DNA from: Weeksellaceae bacterium
GTDB lineage: Bacteria; Bacteroidota; Bacteroidia; Flavobacteriales; Weeksellaceae
Length of the DNA stretch: 64,000 nucleotides
Direction: 5' to 3'
Assembly: GCA_019459455.1 (NCBI GenBank)
Contig: JAIBEX010000022.1
Coordinates: forward strand, 237,303-301,302
The notes below the pieces were generated by a model. It worked only from the letters and a program-made list of their open reading frames with translations, was not told the DNA's origin and made no database searches. The position numbers were made by a program, and so were the translations under genes. Of this stretch, positions 16,723 through 25,951 are shown one piece after another (the first letter of the stretch is position 1; each line of letters opens with the position of its first letter).

Positions 16723-17082
16723 ATGGACAACAAACAAATCGCAAAACAGTTTATCGATAATCTGTTTGTAAACAACGACAAGGCTTACGAAGTTTTGGCA
16801 GATGACGTGAAAGTGAACTGGCCGGGTTTCGGCATGGATGATATTGTAGGGAAAGAGAATCTGCGTAAATTTTTAGATGAGGGCGGACCGGACAGGGTAT
16901 TAAATCAGAATATTCACAATATGATTGCAGAGGGCGATACCGTAATTGCAGATGGAAACATCCTCACCGAAAAAGAAGGGAAGCAGGAAACCTCACATTT
17001 TGCGGATGTGTACAAGATACACGACGGAAAAATAGTTTCCCTTTGCAGTTATATGGTGTTTGATAAAAGAAATGAAAAATAA
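16723..17082 (+). CDS. SnoaL-like / NTF2-like protein
   Basis: 119 residues from the ATG at 16723. It has the cone-shaped NTF2-like pattern: an N-terminal helix (QIAKQFIDNLFVN), then WPGFGMDDIVGKENLRKFL and strands ending in FADVYKIHDGKIVSLCSYM. SnoaL-like proteins bind or isomerise small molecules. It is the second of several small enzyme-like genes in this row. Confidence 0.8.
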   Translation: MDNKQIAKQFIDNLFVNNDKAYEVLADDVKVNWPGFGMDDIVGKENLRKFLDEGGPDRVLNQNIHNMIAEGDTVIADGNILTEKEGKQETSHFADVYKIHDGKIVSLCSYMVFDKRNEK

Positions 17083-17107
17083 TTTAAGACATTAATAATC
17101 AGGAATC

Positions 17108-17548
17108 ATGGCAAAATTAAATCCTTACCTCAATTTTGACGGTAAAGCAGAAGAAGCCTTTAACTTTTACAGATCCATCTTCGGCGGTGAATTTGTTGGC
17201 GGCATTAATAGAATGGGAGATGCTCCCGGCACCGAAAATCTTCCTGAAGAAGAGAAAAACAGGGTGATGCATATCGCACTCCCGATTGGTGGAGACTTAC
17301 TGATGGCTTCAGACATCTGTCCAAGCTTCGGACAGCATTTAACAGTTGGGAACAACAATTATGTTTCAATATTTCCGGAATCCCGCGAAGAAGCGGATCG
17401 GCTGTTTAAGGGCCTTTCGGAAGGCGGGACCGTAGAGATGCCCATGGAAGACCAGTTTTGGGGCGCCTATTACGGAAGTTTCCAGGATAAATTTGGAACG
17501 TACTGGATGGTAAATTACACAGAACAGTTGGCACCACAAAAATCTTGA
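17108..17548 (+). CDS. VOC family protein (PhnB-like)
   Basis: 146 residues. It begins LNPYLNFDGKAEEAFNFYRSIFGGEF, the usual opening of PhnB-type glyoxalase-fold proteins, and ends DKFGTYWMVNYTEQL. The fold binds a metal or small molecule; the substrate is unknown. It lies 25 bp after the SnoaL-like gene and 4 bp before the next VOC gene, suggesting co-transcription. Confidence 0.88.
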   Translation: MAKLNPYLNFDGKAEEAFNFYRSIFGGEFVGGINRMGDAPGTENLPEEEKNRVMHIALPIGGDLLMASDICPSFGQHLTVGNNNYVSIFPESREEADRLFKGLSEGGTVEMPMEDQFWGAYYGSFQDKFGTYWMVNYTEQLAPQKS

Positions 17549-17552
17549 CAAA

Positions 17553-17954
17553 ATGGAAAATATGAAATTTAATCCGGTAGGTTGGTTTGAAATCTATGTT
17601 CAGGACATAGAAAAGGCCACCAGGTTTTACGAGCAGGTATTTCAGCTGAAGCTGGAAAATTTGGCAGATCCAAGCGAAGACGCCGATGGAAACATGAAAA
17701 TGTCCACCTTCCCCATGACGATGGATGAGATTCCCGGCGCGAGCGGCGCTTTGGTGCAGATGGAAGGGGTAGCCAGTGGCGGCAACAGCACCATTGTGTA
17801 CTTTTCTTCGCATGATTGTTCTGTGGAAGAGGCCAGGGTTTCTCAGGCCGGCGGAAAAATCCACAAATCAAAGATGTCAATCGGCGCCTACGGATTTATG
17901 TCGCTCTGCACCGATGTAGACGGCAATATGTTCGGTATTCATTCCATGACGTAA
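17553..17954 (+). CDS. VOC family protein (glyoxalase-like)
   Basis: 133 residues: VGWFEIYVQDIEKATRFYEQVFQLKL at the start and GAYGFMSLCTDVDGNMFGIHSM at the end are the paired beta-alpha-beta modules of the VOC fold. It is not a close copy of the preceding gene. The 4-bp gap to that gene supports a shared message. Confidence 0.87.
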   Translation: MENMKFNPVGWFEIYVQDIEKATRFYEQVFQLKLENLADPSEDADGNMKMSTFPMTMDEIPGASGALVQMEGVASGGNSTIVYFSSHDCSVEEARVSQAGGKIHKSKMSIGAYGFMSLCTDVDGNMFGIHSMT

Positions 17955-18026
17955 TCAGGAACGTACCAAATGGGCAACAGAGTAAGACTGTTTGCTCATT
18001 TTTTTTGTACTTTTAAAAGAAAAATT

Positions 18027-18440
18027 ATGGAGCCCATTAAGATTGATATTACCATTTTGGAACCCGTTCACAAGGTCTGGGCCTACATGAATGATCCCAA
18101 ACACATTACCAAATGGAATTTTGCACACGAATCCTGGCACTGTCCCAAAGCAGAAAATGACCTTAGGGTGGGCGGTCAGTTGAAAACGCGTATGGAAGCC
18201 AAAGACGGGAGTTTTGGGTTTGATTTCGTTGGGATCTATGATGAGGTTGTCCCTTTTGAAAAAATTGGGTATCATCTGGATGACGGCCGGAACGTTGAGG
18301 TGCATTTTAACAGCATTGATGAGAACACCACCAAAGTAGTGCAGATCTTTGATCCTGAAGAGCAGAATTCCCGCGAAATGCAGCGTGACGGTTGGTATGG
18401 AATTCTCAATAATTTCCATAAATATGTTGAAAACAATTAA
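18027..18440 (+). CDS. SRPBCC/AHSA1-type protein
   Basis: 137 residues from the ATG at 18027. The pattern ITILEPVHKVWAYMNDPKHITKWNFAHESWHCPKAENDLRVGG is the START-like fold of the AHSA1 group, which binds hydrophobic ligands. Its last codons overlap the start of the lipoprotein gene by 17 bp, suggesting translational coupling. Confidence 0.85.
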   Translation: MEPIKIDITILEPVHKVWAYMNDPKHITKWNFAHESWHCPKAENDLRVGGQLKTRMEAKDGSFGFDFVGIYDEVVPFEKIGYHLDDGRNVEVHFNSIDENTTKVVQIFDPEEQNSREMQRDGWYGILNNFHKYVENN

Positions 18441-19008
18441 AGGAATCTCTACTGTGTCTGCAGTTGTTCTTATGACACACTGTACAAAAACGGAAAAACA
18501 GAATATGGAAACGGCCCAGCAGGATACTGTGCAGGTAAAAGAGGTGAATGCTCGTGCTGAAACACCTAAGGACTCACTGAAAAAGGTTTACCTCAGGTTC
18601 AGCGGTGCATGGTTCCAAATTGAATACCCCGGCAACTTTACAGTACAGCCATCCCTTAGATCTACTACAAGCAAAGAAGGATTCGACAGCGCTACATTCA
18701 CTTCGCCGGATGGCAAAGTCCAGTTTTACATTTTTTCACCTCAATGGAGTGGTGAAGCAACAGATATCGCACTGAAAGCCAGTGAAAAGCAGACGGACGA
18801 CACATCAGCAACAGAAAATGGGCTGCTCGTGAAAAGGTGGACCATTCAGGCAAAGGACGGGTCCTACTTCCGCTCTTATGAGTCCTCCAAAGAAACCGGA
18901 GGTGTCAATAAGGTCTTTGGAATAAGGTATGCTTCTGCCGATGATCTGAAAAGATACCGCCCTGAATATCTTCATTTCAAAAATTCTCTGGAACAGTATG
19001 CAGATTAA
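18424..19008 (+). CDS. Predicted lipoprotein, unknown function
   Basis: 194 residues from the ATG at 18424, inside the end of the SRPBCC gene. The N-terminus is a signal with a lipobox-like LMTHC (Cys about residue 19) followed by a polar linker. The body (residues 55-190) looks like a small globular domain (FQIEYPGNFTVQPS, ATFTSPDGKVQFYIFSPQWSG). I do not recognise a family. Its position among cytoplasmic detoxification-type genes is unusual. Confidence 0.65.
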   Translation: MLKTIKGISTVSAVVLMTHCTKTEKQNMETAQQDTVQVKEVNARAETPKDSLKKVYLRFSGAWFQIEYPGNFTVQPSLRSTTSKEGFDSATFTSPDGKVQFYIFSPQWSGEATDIALKASEKQTDDTSATENGLLVKRWTIQAKDGSYFRSYESSKETGGVNKVFGIRYASADDLKRYRPEYLHFKNSLEQYAD

Positions 19009-19012
19009 AGGA

Positions 19013-19363
19013 ATGAATGAAATCGATAATTATATTCAGCAGTTTCCTCAGGATGTGAAGGAAAGCCTGTTAAAAATCAGAGGGATTATTTTAGAGCAGG
19101 TGCCTAAGGCGGAGGAGCGGATCGCTTATGGAATGCCCGGATATTACCTGAACAAAAAACCCCTCGTCTACTATGCCGGTTATAAAAATCACATCGGTTT
19201 TTATGCCACACCAAACGGACATGAACGGTTTGCCGATGAATTGTCGGTATATAAACAGGGAAAAGGTTCTGTTCAGTTTCCGCTGGACCATGAAATTCCC
19301 TTTGACCTGATTTTGAAAATAGTCCAATTCCGTAGGGATCAGGTACTCAATTCAAGTCTTTAA
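19013..19363 (+). CDS. DUF1801 (YdhG-like) protein
   Basis: 116 residues from the ATG at 19013; the in-frame ATG at 18998 overlaps the lipoprotein stop and is also possible. IDNYIQQFPQDVKESLLKIRGII, EERIAYGMPGYYLN and HIGFYATPNGHERF are DUF1801 signatures. Some members are described as frataxin-like iron chaperones, but that is not certain for this one. Confidence 0.88.
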   Translation: MNEIDNYIQQFPQDVKESLLKIRGIILEQVPKAEERIAYGMPGYYLNKKPLVYYAGYKNHIGFYATPNGHERFADELSVYKQGKGSVQFPLDHEIPFDLILKIVQFRRDQVLNSSL

Positions 19364-19381
19364 CCTAATTTTAAATCAAAT

Positions 19382-20245
19382 ATGACCAATCAAATATTTC
19401 CCTGTCTGTGGTTTAATGGCAATGGCCGCGAAGCTGCACAGTTTTACACCGAAACATTCTGCGGCAGCATAACGGCAGACACTCCCGTTGTAGTTAATAT
19501 AGAGCTATTCGGCCAAAAAATGATGATTTTGGACGCCGGTCCGCAGTTTGAAAAGAACGCCTCCGTATCCTTCATGGTCTTGTGTGAAACGGAAGAAGCG
19601 GTCATCCGTTACTGGGAACCGCTTGCGGAATGCGGAATTGTTCTGATGGAACTTGGCGAATACCCCTGGAGTAAAAAGTACGGCTGGGTGCGCGACCGTT
19701 ACGGCGTAACGTGGCAGGTTTATCTGGGGGAAAAGCAGGGCGACCAGAAAATTGTTCCAACCCTGATGTTCATTCATCAGAACAATGGGAAGGCCATGGG
19801 AGCCATGGAATATTATACCGGAATTTTCCCGGATTCCCGTATAGGCGGTGTATTGAAGTATGGTGACGGTATTGGAAATGAAACGCACGAAGTTCCCGAT
19901 CATGTCCAGCATGCGCATTTTGAACTGGATGGGTACTCCTTTTTCTGTATGGACAGTTCTTACGATCATAAATTTAACTTCAGCGAAGGCATTTCTTTGG
20001 TGGTAATGACCGATGACCAGCAGGAAACGGATCACCTGTGGAGTAATCTTACCGCTGACGGCGGACGGGAGTCCATGTGTGGCTGGCTTAAGGATAAGTT
20101 CGGACTGAGTTGGCAAATTGTTCCAAAGCGACTGCTGGAACTGATGAACGGTTCGGACCGGGAAAAAGGACAGAAAGTGGCGGAGGCCATGATGCAGATG
20201 CAGAAAATTGTGATCGCAGACCTGGAAGCAGCCTATAATTCATAA
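19382..20245 (+). CDS. Two-domain VOC protein (PhnB-like)
   Basis: 287 residues made of two PhnB-like modules. The first (residues 1-120) opens FPCLWFNGNGREAAQFYTETF and ends YGVTWQVYLG. The second (about 125-265) has MFIHQNNGKAMGAMEYYTGIF and FGLSWQIVPKRL. Such doubled proteins were once labelled demethylubiquinone methyltransferases from weak similarity; there is no methyltransferase motif here. Substrate unknown. Confidence 0.86.
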   Translation: MTNQIFPCLWFNGNGREAAQFYTETFCGSITADTPVVVNIELFGQKMMILDAGPQFEKNASVSFMVLCETEEAVIRYWEPLAECGIVLMELGEYPWSKKYGWVRDRYGVTWQVYLGEKQGDQKIVPTLMFIHQNNGKAMGAMEYYTGIFPDSRIGGVLKYGDGIGNETHEVPDHVQHAHFELDGYSFFCMDSSYDHKFNFSEGISLVVMTDDQQETDHLWSNLTADGGRESMCGWLKDKFGLSWQIVPKRLLELMNGSDREKGQKVAEAMMQMQKIVIADLEAAYNS

Positions 20246-20255
20246 AAAAATAAAA

Positions 20256-20678
20256 ATGAAACAGTTAAAATATACGGTGCAGATCGATGCAACACCAGCT
20301 AAGGTCTGGGAAACGCTCTGGAACGTCGCAACCTACAGAAAATGGACTGCTGCGTTTCAGGAGGGTTCGTGGTATGAAGGAACACTTGAAGAGGGCAGCA
20401 TCGTCAAGATGTTTGATCCCGAGAACAACGGCATGTATAACCGCGTCCTTAAAAATGTGCCCGAACGGGAGATGGCATTCAAGCATCTGGGCTGGATTTA
20501 TGATGGGGTGGAATCACCTCAGGATTGGGAGGATTCTACAGAAACCTACCAGTTGGAAGATATCGGTGGTGGAACGCTGTTAACAGCCAAAGTAAATGCA
20601 CTGGACGAATTCGTCGGCTTTTACGAAAGCAAATTTCCACAAGCCCTGCAGAACATTAAAGATATTTCAGAAGTTTAA
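20256..20678 (+). CDS. SRPBCC family protein (first of a tandem pair)
   Basis: 140 residues. VQIDATPAKVWETLWNVATYRKWTAAFQEGSW is a START-like opening. It shares FKHLG and the overall layout with the gene that follows, so the two arose by tandem duplication. It begins 10 bp after the VOC gene. Confidence 0.87.
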   Translation: MKQLKYTVQIDATPAKVWETLWNVATYRKWTAAFQEGSWYEGTLEEGSIVKMFDPENNGMYNRVLKNVPEREMAFKHLGWIYDGVESPQDWEDSTETYQLEDIGGGTLLTAKVNALDEFVGFYESKFPQALQNIKDISEV

Positions 20679-20695
20679 TATTAAATACAAAAATC

Positions 20696-21139
20696 ATGGT
20701 TACTTTATCATACACGATCGACATCAAAGCTCCGGCTGAAAAGATTTGGAACGTCCTCTGGGACGAAAATACCTACAGGGAATGGACAAAATTCTTCAGC
20801 GAAGGATCCCAATACCGTTCCGACTGGAAAATACACGGCAGAACTTACTTTCTAGACGCTTCAGGCGAGAATGGGATGGTTTCTACCATTGAAAGTCTGC
20901 GTGAACCTTACGAAGTCGTATTCAAGCATCTTGGTATGATGGAAAATGGCGTGGAGGACACCAACTCCAAAGAGGTGATGGAGTGGAGTGGTTCCCAGGA
21001 GAAGTATTTTCTGACGGAATTTGAAGGTCACACCAAACTTGTCGGTGAGGTCCAGACCCTTGAGACCTACGAGGAGCACATGAAGACAGGGTTTGAAAAA
21101 GGGTTTGAGGTGGTGAAGAGGCTTGCGGAACAGGAGTAG
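20696..21139 (+). CDS. SRPBCC family protein (second of a tandem pair)
   Basis: 147 residues, paralogous to the preceding gene: IDIKAPAEKIWNVLWDENTYREWTKFFSEGS lines up with its opening, and VVFKHLGMMENGVED with its middle. It is the last gene of the row. The 224 bp that follow, up to pheT, hold no gene I can support. Confidence 0.87.
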   Translation: MVTLSYTIDIKAPAEKIWNVLWDENTYREWTKFFSEGSQYRSDWKIHGRTYFLDASGENGMVSTIESLREPYEVVFKHLGMMENGVEDTNSKEVMEWSGSQEKYFLTEFEGHTKLVGEVQTLETYEEHMKTGFEKGFEVVKRLAEQE

Positions 21140-21363
21140 TTTTTTACTTCAAACAATCATCTTTAATACTTGTTAAGAATACCTGCACGGGACATTTCCT
21201 CTGCAGTTTTCGTCGGTTCAAAGATTATTTCCATTTCTGAAAATTTATTCTGAAAATTCCCGATATTTGCAGTCTTAAAAAATCAATTCCGCACTCCCGC
21301 ATATGTGATGGTCGGGAAAGGACAGGATTCAATAGAACCCGCACGTAATTCAAACAGAACAGC

Positions 21364-23766
21364 ATGAAAATTTCAAATAACTGGCTTAAAGAGTACATAA
21401 AAACAGACCTGAAACCCGAAAAAACAGCGGAGTATCTTACCGATATCGGACTGGAGGTGGAAGGGACTGAAAAATTTGAAAATATAAAAGGCGGACTGGA
21501 AGGTATAGTGGTGGGAAAAGTGCTGACGTGCGGTAAGCACCCGAATGCCGATAAACTGAGCATCACTACGGTGGATGTAGGAGGCGTAACGCCATTGGAA
21601 ATCGTTTGCGGTGCACCAAATGTAACGGCAGGACAAACCGTACCCGTGGCCGTTGTGGGAACAAAGATTCATACAAAGGACGGTGGTTCCTTCGAGATTA
21701 AGGAAGCGAAAATCCGTGGTGAAAAATCCCAGGGAATGATTTGTGCGGAAGATGAACTTGGTCTTAGCAATGACCATGGCGGAATTATGGTGCTGGATGG
21801 AGAAAAATTTAAGGTCGGGGAGCCTTTTGCAAATTATTTTGATATTGAAAATGATGAGGTTTATGAAATTGGGCTTACGCCGAACCGGACCGATGCGATG
21901 TCACATTATGGCGTTGCCAGGGACCTGAACGCTTTTTTAGTGAGCAATAATCTGAAATCGGATTTCGATAAGGTCGTTTCACAACAAATTACCGCTACAG
22001 GAACTTCCGGTTTTCAGCTGGAGGTGGAAGACAGTGAAATCTGTCCGCGCTACATTGCAGCGGTTATGAACAATATCACGGTTAAGGAATCGCCCGAATG
22101 GCTCAAAAACAGGCTGAAAGCAATTGGTTTAAGTCCAATCAACAATATTGTAGACATTACGAACTACGTACTCCACAGTTTCGGGCAGCCGCTCCATGCC
22201 TTTGATGCAGATAAAATAGCAGGAAAGAAGGTAAAGGTCGGTGTGAATGCGGAAGGAACAAAGTTTACCACGCTGGATGGAGCAGAGCGGACACTGAACG
22301 GCTCCGAAATAATGATAAAGGACGGCGATAACCAACCTATGTGTATTGCCGGCGTCTTTGGCGGTAATCATTCCGGAGTATCATCTTCTACAATATCTGT
22401 TTTTCTGGAGAGTGCCTATTTCAACCCGGTAGCGGTAAGAAAGGCTGCGAAATACCACGGACTCAATACCGATGCGTCCTTCCGCTTCGAAAGGGGGGTG
22501 GACCCTAACATGACGCAAACCGCACTTACTTTTGCCATAAAAATGATGGAGGAACTGGCCGGCGGAACAATGGTCGGAGAACTTCTGGAACATTATCCGA
22601 AGAAGATGGAAGACCACTACGTAATCTTACGGTTTTCCAAAATTGAACAGCTGCTTGGGACAAAAATCCACCGCGAAAAAGTGAAAGAAATCCTGAAAGC
22701 CCTTGAAATAAACGTCCTGAACGACATACCGAATGGATTGGAAGTATCAGTTCCGGCATACCGTGTGGATGTGACGAGGGAAATCGATGTAATTGAGGAA
22801 ATTCTGAGGATATATGGTTACAACAAGATAGATTCTCCCGATAAACTCTCGTACACGGCGGTGAAGATGAGTTTTGAGGATCAGGCCCAGCTTGAAAATT
22901 CCTGGGCAGCAACCCTCCAGGGAAATGGCTTTAACGAGGTCATGAACAATTCCCTGACTGCCGTTAAGGATGAAAACGAAGCCGTAAAACTCCTGAATCC
23001 GCTGAGTAACGACCTAGCCTTTATGAGGAAATCCCTGTTGGAGGGCATGCTGGAGAACGCGGCATATAACATTAACCGTAAATCTGCTGACCTTAAGTTC
23101 TTTGAACTGGGGAAAATCTATCATAAGAGAGCAACCTACGAAGAGAGGAAGCAGCTGGCTTTGCTCGTTACCGGAAGGGAAAAGCCCGAAAACTGGCTGG
23201 AGCAAAAGTCTGCGACAGATTTTTATTATCTGAAGGGATATGTTACGCTTCTTCTGGACCTTCTTAATATAGAGACTGAAGAAAGACCTGCAGAGGATGC
23301 AAGGTTCTCCGAGTGTCTCGAGGTGGTTTCAGGCGGAAAAACCATTGCAAGGCTTGGGAAAGTGGCTCCAAAGCTGCTTAAGGATTTTGATGTGGATCAG
23401 GACTGTTTCTATGCCGAAATTGAACTGGAAAATGCACAGGAACTGAGGCAGAAGGGAACTTTCAAATTCGCAGACCTTCCTAAATTCAACAAAATCAGAA
23501 GGGATCTTGCGCTGCTGCTCGATAAGTCGGTCCCTTACAGCGAATTATACGCTGCTGCATCCAGGAACAATTCGCCTTACCTCAAAAAGATCAATCTGTT
23601 CGATGTTTATGAAGGTAAAAACCTGCCTGAAGGAAAAAAATCCTATGCAATGAGTTTTGAACTGCTGAATGAGCAGAAGACACTGGAGGAAAAGGAAATT
23701 GCTGAGGTGATGAATTCCCTGATTAAAGATTTCCAGAAGGAATTTGGCGCGGAGCTGCGGGGCTAG
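21364..23766 (+). CDS. pheT: Phenylalanyl-tRNA synthetase beta subunit
   Basis: 800 residues, normal for bacterial PheT. Domains in order: N-terminal region (KISNNWLKEYI), an OB/tRNA-binding EMAP domain (about 45-150, VVGKVLTCGKHPNADKLS), the B3/B4 editing domain (about 210-400, RYIAAVMNNI and DASFRFERGVDP), B5 (about 405-475), the catalytic-like core and a C-terminal ferredoxin-fold anticodon-binding domain (about 705-800, FADLPKFNKIRRDLALLL). It pairs with PheS, which is not in the window. Confidence 0.97.
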   Translation: MKISNNWLKEYIKTDLKPEKTAEYLTDIGLEVEGTEKFENIKGGLEGIVVGKVLTCGKHPNADKLSITTVDVGGVTPLEIVCGAPNVTAGQTVPVAVVGTKIHTKDGGSFEIKEAKIRGEKSQGMICAEDELGLSNDHGGIMVLDGEKFKVGEPFANYFDIENDEVYEIGLTPNRTDAMSHYGVARDLNAFLVSNNLKSDFDKVVSQQITATGTSGFQLEVEDSEICPRYIAAVMNNITVKESPEWLKNRLKAIGLSPINNIVDITNYVLHSFGQPLHAFDADKIAGKKVKVGVNAEGTKFTTLDGAERTLNGSEIMIKDGDNQPMCIAGVFGGNHSGVSSSTISVFLESAYFNPVAVRKAAKYHGLNTDASFRFERGVDPNMTQTALTFAIKMMEELAGGTMVGELLEHYPKKMEDHYVILRFSKIEQLLGTKIHREKVKEILKALEINVLNDIPNGLEVSVPAYRVDVTREIDVIEEILRIYGYNKIDSPDKLSYTAVKMSFEDQAQLENSWAATLQGNGFNEVMNNSLTAVKDENEAVKLLNPLSNDLAFMRKSLLEGMLENAAYNINRKSADLKFFELGKIYHKRATYEERKQLALLVTGREKPENWLEQKSATDFYYLKGYVTLLLDLLNIETEERPAEDARFSECLEVVSGGKTIARLGKVAPKLLKDFDVDQDCFYAEIELENAQELRQKGTFKFADLPKFNKIRRDLALLLDKSVPYSELYAAASRNNSPYLKKINLFDVYEGKNLPEGKKSYAMSFELLNEQKTLEEKEIAEVMNSLIKDFQKEFGAELRG

Positions 23767-23788
23767 ATCACGCGGTATACTAATACAG

Positions 23789-23814
23789 AGCGTTTCCCAG
23801 GAAGCGCTTTTTTT
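23789..23814 (+). terminator. Terminator after pheT
   Basis: A stem of AGCGTTTCC (23789-23797) and GGAAGCGCT with one G-U pair is followed by a run of seven T, ending about 50 bp after the pheT stop. Confidence 0.8.
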
Positions 23815-23866
23815 GGCTCTGCCGGAAATATTTAGCTCTAAACTGCGTTAAAAAATATATAATCAT

Positions 23867-23874
23867 TAAATTTG
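23867..23874 (+). promoter_or_regulatory. -7 promoter box for the META-domain lipoprotein gene
   Basis: TAAATTTG (TAnnTTTG) ends 16 bp before the ATG at 23891. No clear -33 TTG. Confidence 0.4.
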
Positions 23875-23890
23875 AAAATAAAAGAAATTT

Positions 23891-24292
23891 ATGAAAAGAT
23901 ATGTAATGGCCGTTTGTGCATCAGCATTTCTGGTTTCCTGCGGATCCATAGGCACCGCTGTTAATACAAGTAACCAGCCGTCGCTTGTGGATACGAAATG
24001 GCAGTTGGCGGAAAATGTGAAAGGTAAGGTTCCGACCTTGAATGTACAGACCGGAAAAATTGCCGGAAACGGCGGTTGCAATAACTACTTCGGGGAGTTG
24101 ATTACAGATGCGGCCACCGGAAGTTTTTCTGCAAGTAATATCGGTTCGACGAAGATGGCCTGCGCAAGTATGACGGCAGAGTCCGCCTTTTTCAGTATGC
24201 TGCCCAAAGCCAATAAATACAGGGTGAGTGGGAATACGCTGGAGCTTTATCAGAACAGTTTGCTTTTGCTTAAGTTCAACAGGATACAATAA
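23891..24292 (+). CDS. META-domain lipoprotein (HslJ-like)
   Basis: 133 residues. The lipobox is FLVSC (Cys about residue 17). The META domain (about 32-132) has the typical SLVDTKWQLAE start, GNGGCNNYFGEL, SNIGSTKMACA and a C-terminal NTLELYQNSLLLLKF strand. HslJ-type proteins are envelope proteins linked to heat or novobiocin tolerance; the mechanism is unknown. It has its own promoter box and converges on the 80-residue acidic gene through a shared terminator. Confidence 0.9.
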   Translation: MKRYVMAVCASAFLVSCGSIGTAVNTSNQPSLVDTKWQLAENVKGKVPTLNVQTGKIAGNGGCNNYFGELITDAATGSFSASNIGSTKMACASMTAESAFFSMLPKANKYRVSGNTLELYQNSLLLLKFNRIQ

Positions 24293-24325
24293 AAAAAGGA
24301 ACTCATTTTCGAGTTCCTTTTTTTT
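24291..24325. terminator. Bidirectional terminator between convergent genes
   Basis: The perfect 7-bp stem GGAACTC/GAGTTCC with an ATTTTC loop has A-run on the left and T-run on the right, so it can end transcription from both strands. Confidence 0.9.
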
Positions 24326-24566
24326 ATTCTTCGTCTTCTTCGTCGTCGTATTTTGCGAGTTCTTCATCGCACCACGTAAAGGCCTGTTCCACTACTTTGG
24401 TAGCTTCTTCCGCCATTGTTTCCTCATCGTCGCCCTCCAGATCATCCAGCCATTCCACTTCTTCTTCCTCAACATTCAGGATAAATCTTGGATATTCTGT
24501 ATGTACTACGAATAGATCTTCCGGCATATCGGAATTGTCTGCTAATAAAAACTTAGGTAATTTCAT
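24324..24566 (-). CDS. Small acidic conserved hypothetical protein
   Basis: 80 residues, strongly acidic, with no membrane segment: MKLPKFLLADNSDMPEDLFVVHTEYPRFILNV fragments are followed by Glu/Asp-rich stretches. I recall similar short proteins in Flavobacteriia but no function. It is the last gene of the long minus-strand run and ends in the shared terminator. Confidence 0.75.
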   Translation of the reverse strand: MKLPKFLLADNSDMPEDLFVVHTEYPRFILNVEEEEVEWLDDLEGDDEETMAEEATKVVEQAFTWCDEELAKYDDEEDEE

Positions 24567-24602
24567 TTTTTAATGTTTTAAAACTTCTCAAAGATAATAA
24601 AT

Positions 24603-25925
24603 TTATTGAAATTCGTTCTCGTCAATCTTAATTTTTGACAAAACACGGTGCGGAGTCAGTGTTGCGTCCTGTAGGGTGTCTTCCGGTTTTGTGGTCAGGT
24701 AAATCCTTGGATTAACAGTACTTATGATTTCGGCAACCTGTGTTTCCTCAATGCTCATCTCTTCATCGATATAGAAGTTAACCACCGCATTTTCAAGCCT
24801 TTCTGATTTTAAATAATTGCTGATTATTCTTCTGTTTTCCAGATAATTCCCGTGCGACATACAAATGAATACAAATCCGGTCATAAGGCTGAGCGCCGGG
24901 ACCATATAGGTACTCCTGCCGAACACCTGATAGAGTTTCCTGAAGTAAACGAGCCACAGCGGAAAAGCAAAGGGGTTTAGAAGCCGGTAGTCCAAAGGTG
25001 TAAGTCCGTAAAAGTACTGTATGAAATAGGAACACAGTATTCCACAAATGCCACTGAACACGAGAAAAGTTTCCGTTTCCGACAGTCCGTTTCTGATGAA
25101 AACATACACCATCAGTGCGATATTTAAGACCCCGATCGCATATATTCCGTAATTCAGGCTTCCACCGGCCGGATTTGCAATGTGGACAAACGGATTGAAG
25201 GTGGTCGCCAGTCCCTGGAACAGTTCCACCAACAACTTTGAAGTTGGGTGCAGGCCTATTTCCAGAAAAGTATCGATGTAATCTTCGTTAAAATAATCGA
25301 TGAAAAGGAATTTGTACAACAGGACGAAACCAAATCCCGCTAACGCTGCAAAAATAAAGGTTTTCCCGTAAATTTTCCGTATGTTCACCATGCCAAAGAG
25401 CAATACGGCGCCTATGAAAAAAAGTGCCGGATACCTAACGTTGTACATGGCGATAAGCAACAGACTTAAAAAAAGCAAACCTCTCATTCCCTTTAGCTGG
25501 CCAATGATGATCTGCCTGCCCACATACAGGAATACGAAGACAAAAGGCAGGAGGAGCGGCTCACTCATCGTATATGAAAAGATCGAAACAAAACTGAACA
25601 GCGCGCCGGTCATCACCGTTTCCTTCAGATAGAATTTCTTCTTCCAGGCGAACCAGATAATAAAGACATATGCAAGGATGCCTACCAGTTTACTTGCCCA
25701 GAACTCATCCAGACCAAATACAGTAAAGAATTTGAGACTCAGGGGGTATCCGAGTGGAGTGGTGGTATTGTCAATAGTAGGAAAGACGCTGGAGGTTCGC
25801 ATGAACCGTATGGAATCCGGATTCACCCTCCCTTTTTCGTTCAGTAAAAAACGAAGAATGGTCATCACTACAGTAGCAATGACCAATATTATTTTAGTTC
25901 TGTTTTCAAAAACCCTTCTTCTCAT
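24603..25925 (-). CDS. Polytopic membrane protein, possibly GT-C type glycosyltransferase
   Basis: 440 residues with about ten predicted membrane segments, clustered from residue 10 to 360, then a soluble tail of about 70 residues. The topology and an early extracytoplasmic-type loop with Asp residues (VNPDSIRFMR near 35) resemble GT-C enzymes that use lipid-linked sugars, but I see no decisive motif. It lies 26 bp after the hydroxyacyl-CoA dehydrogenase gene in the same direction. Confidence 0.6.
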   Translation of the reverse strand: MRRRVFENRTKIILVIATVVMTILRFLLNEKGRVNPDSIRFMRTSSVFPTIDNTTTPLGYPLSLKFFTVFGLDEFWASKLVGILAYVFIIWFAWKKKFYLKETVMTGALFSFVSIFSYTMSEPLLLPFVFVFLYVGRQIIIGQLKGMRGLLFLSLLLIAMYNVRYPALFFIGAVLLFGMVNIRKIYGKTFIFAALAGFGFVLLYKFLFIDYFNEDYIDTFLEIGLHPTSKLLVELFQGLATTFNPFVHIANPAGGSLNYGIYAIGVLNIALMVYVFIRNGLSETETFLVFSGICGILCSYFIQYFYGLTPLDYRLLNPFAFPLWLVYFRKLYQVFGRSTYMVPALSLMTGFVFICMSHGNYLENRRIISNYLKSERLENAVVNFYIDEEMSIEETQVAEIISTVNPRIYLTTKPEDTLQDATLTPHRVLSKIKIDENEFQ

Positions 25926-25951
25926 TTTTTAGCCGGATGCAAATAATCTGC

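Noticed and set aside
21140..21363. Gene between the SRPBCC pair and pheT
   Set aside because: Only short frames antisense to or running into pheT; none with protein-like sequence.
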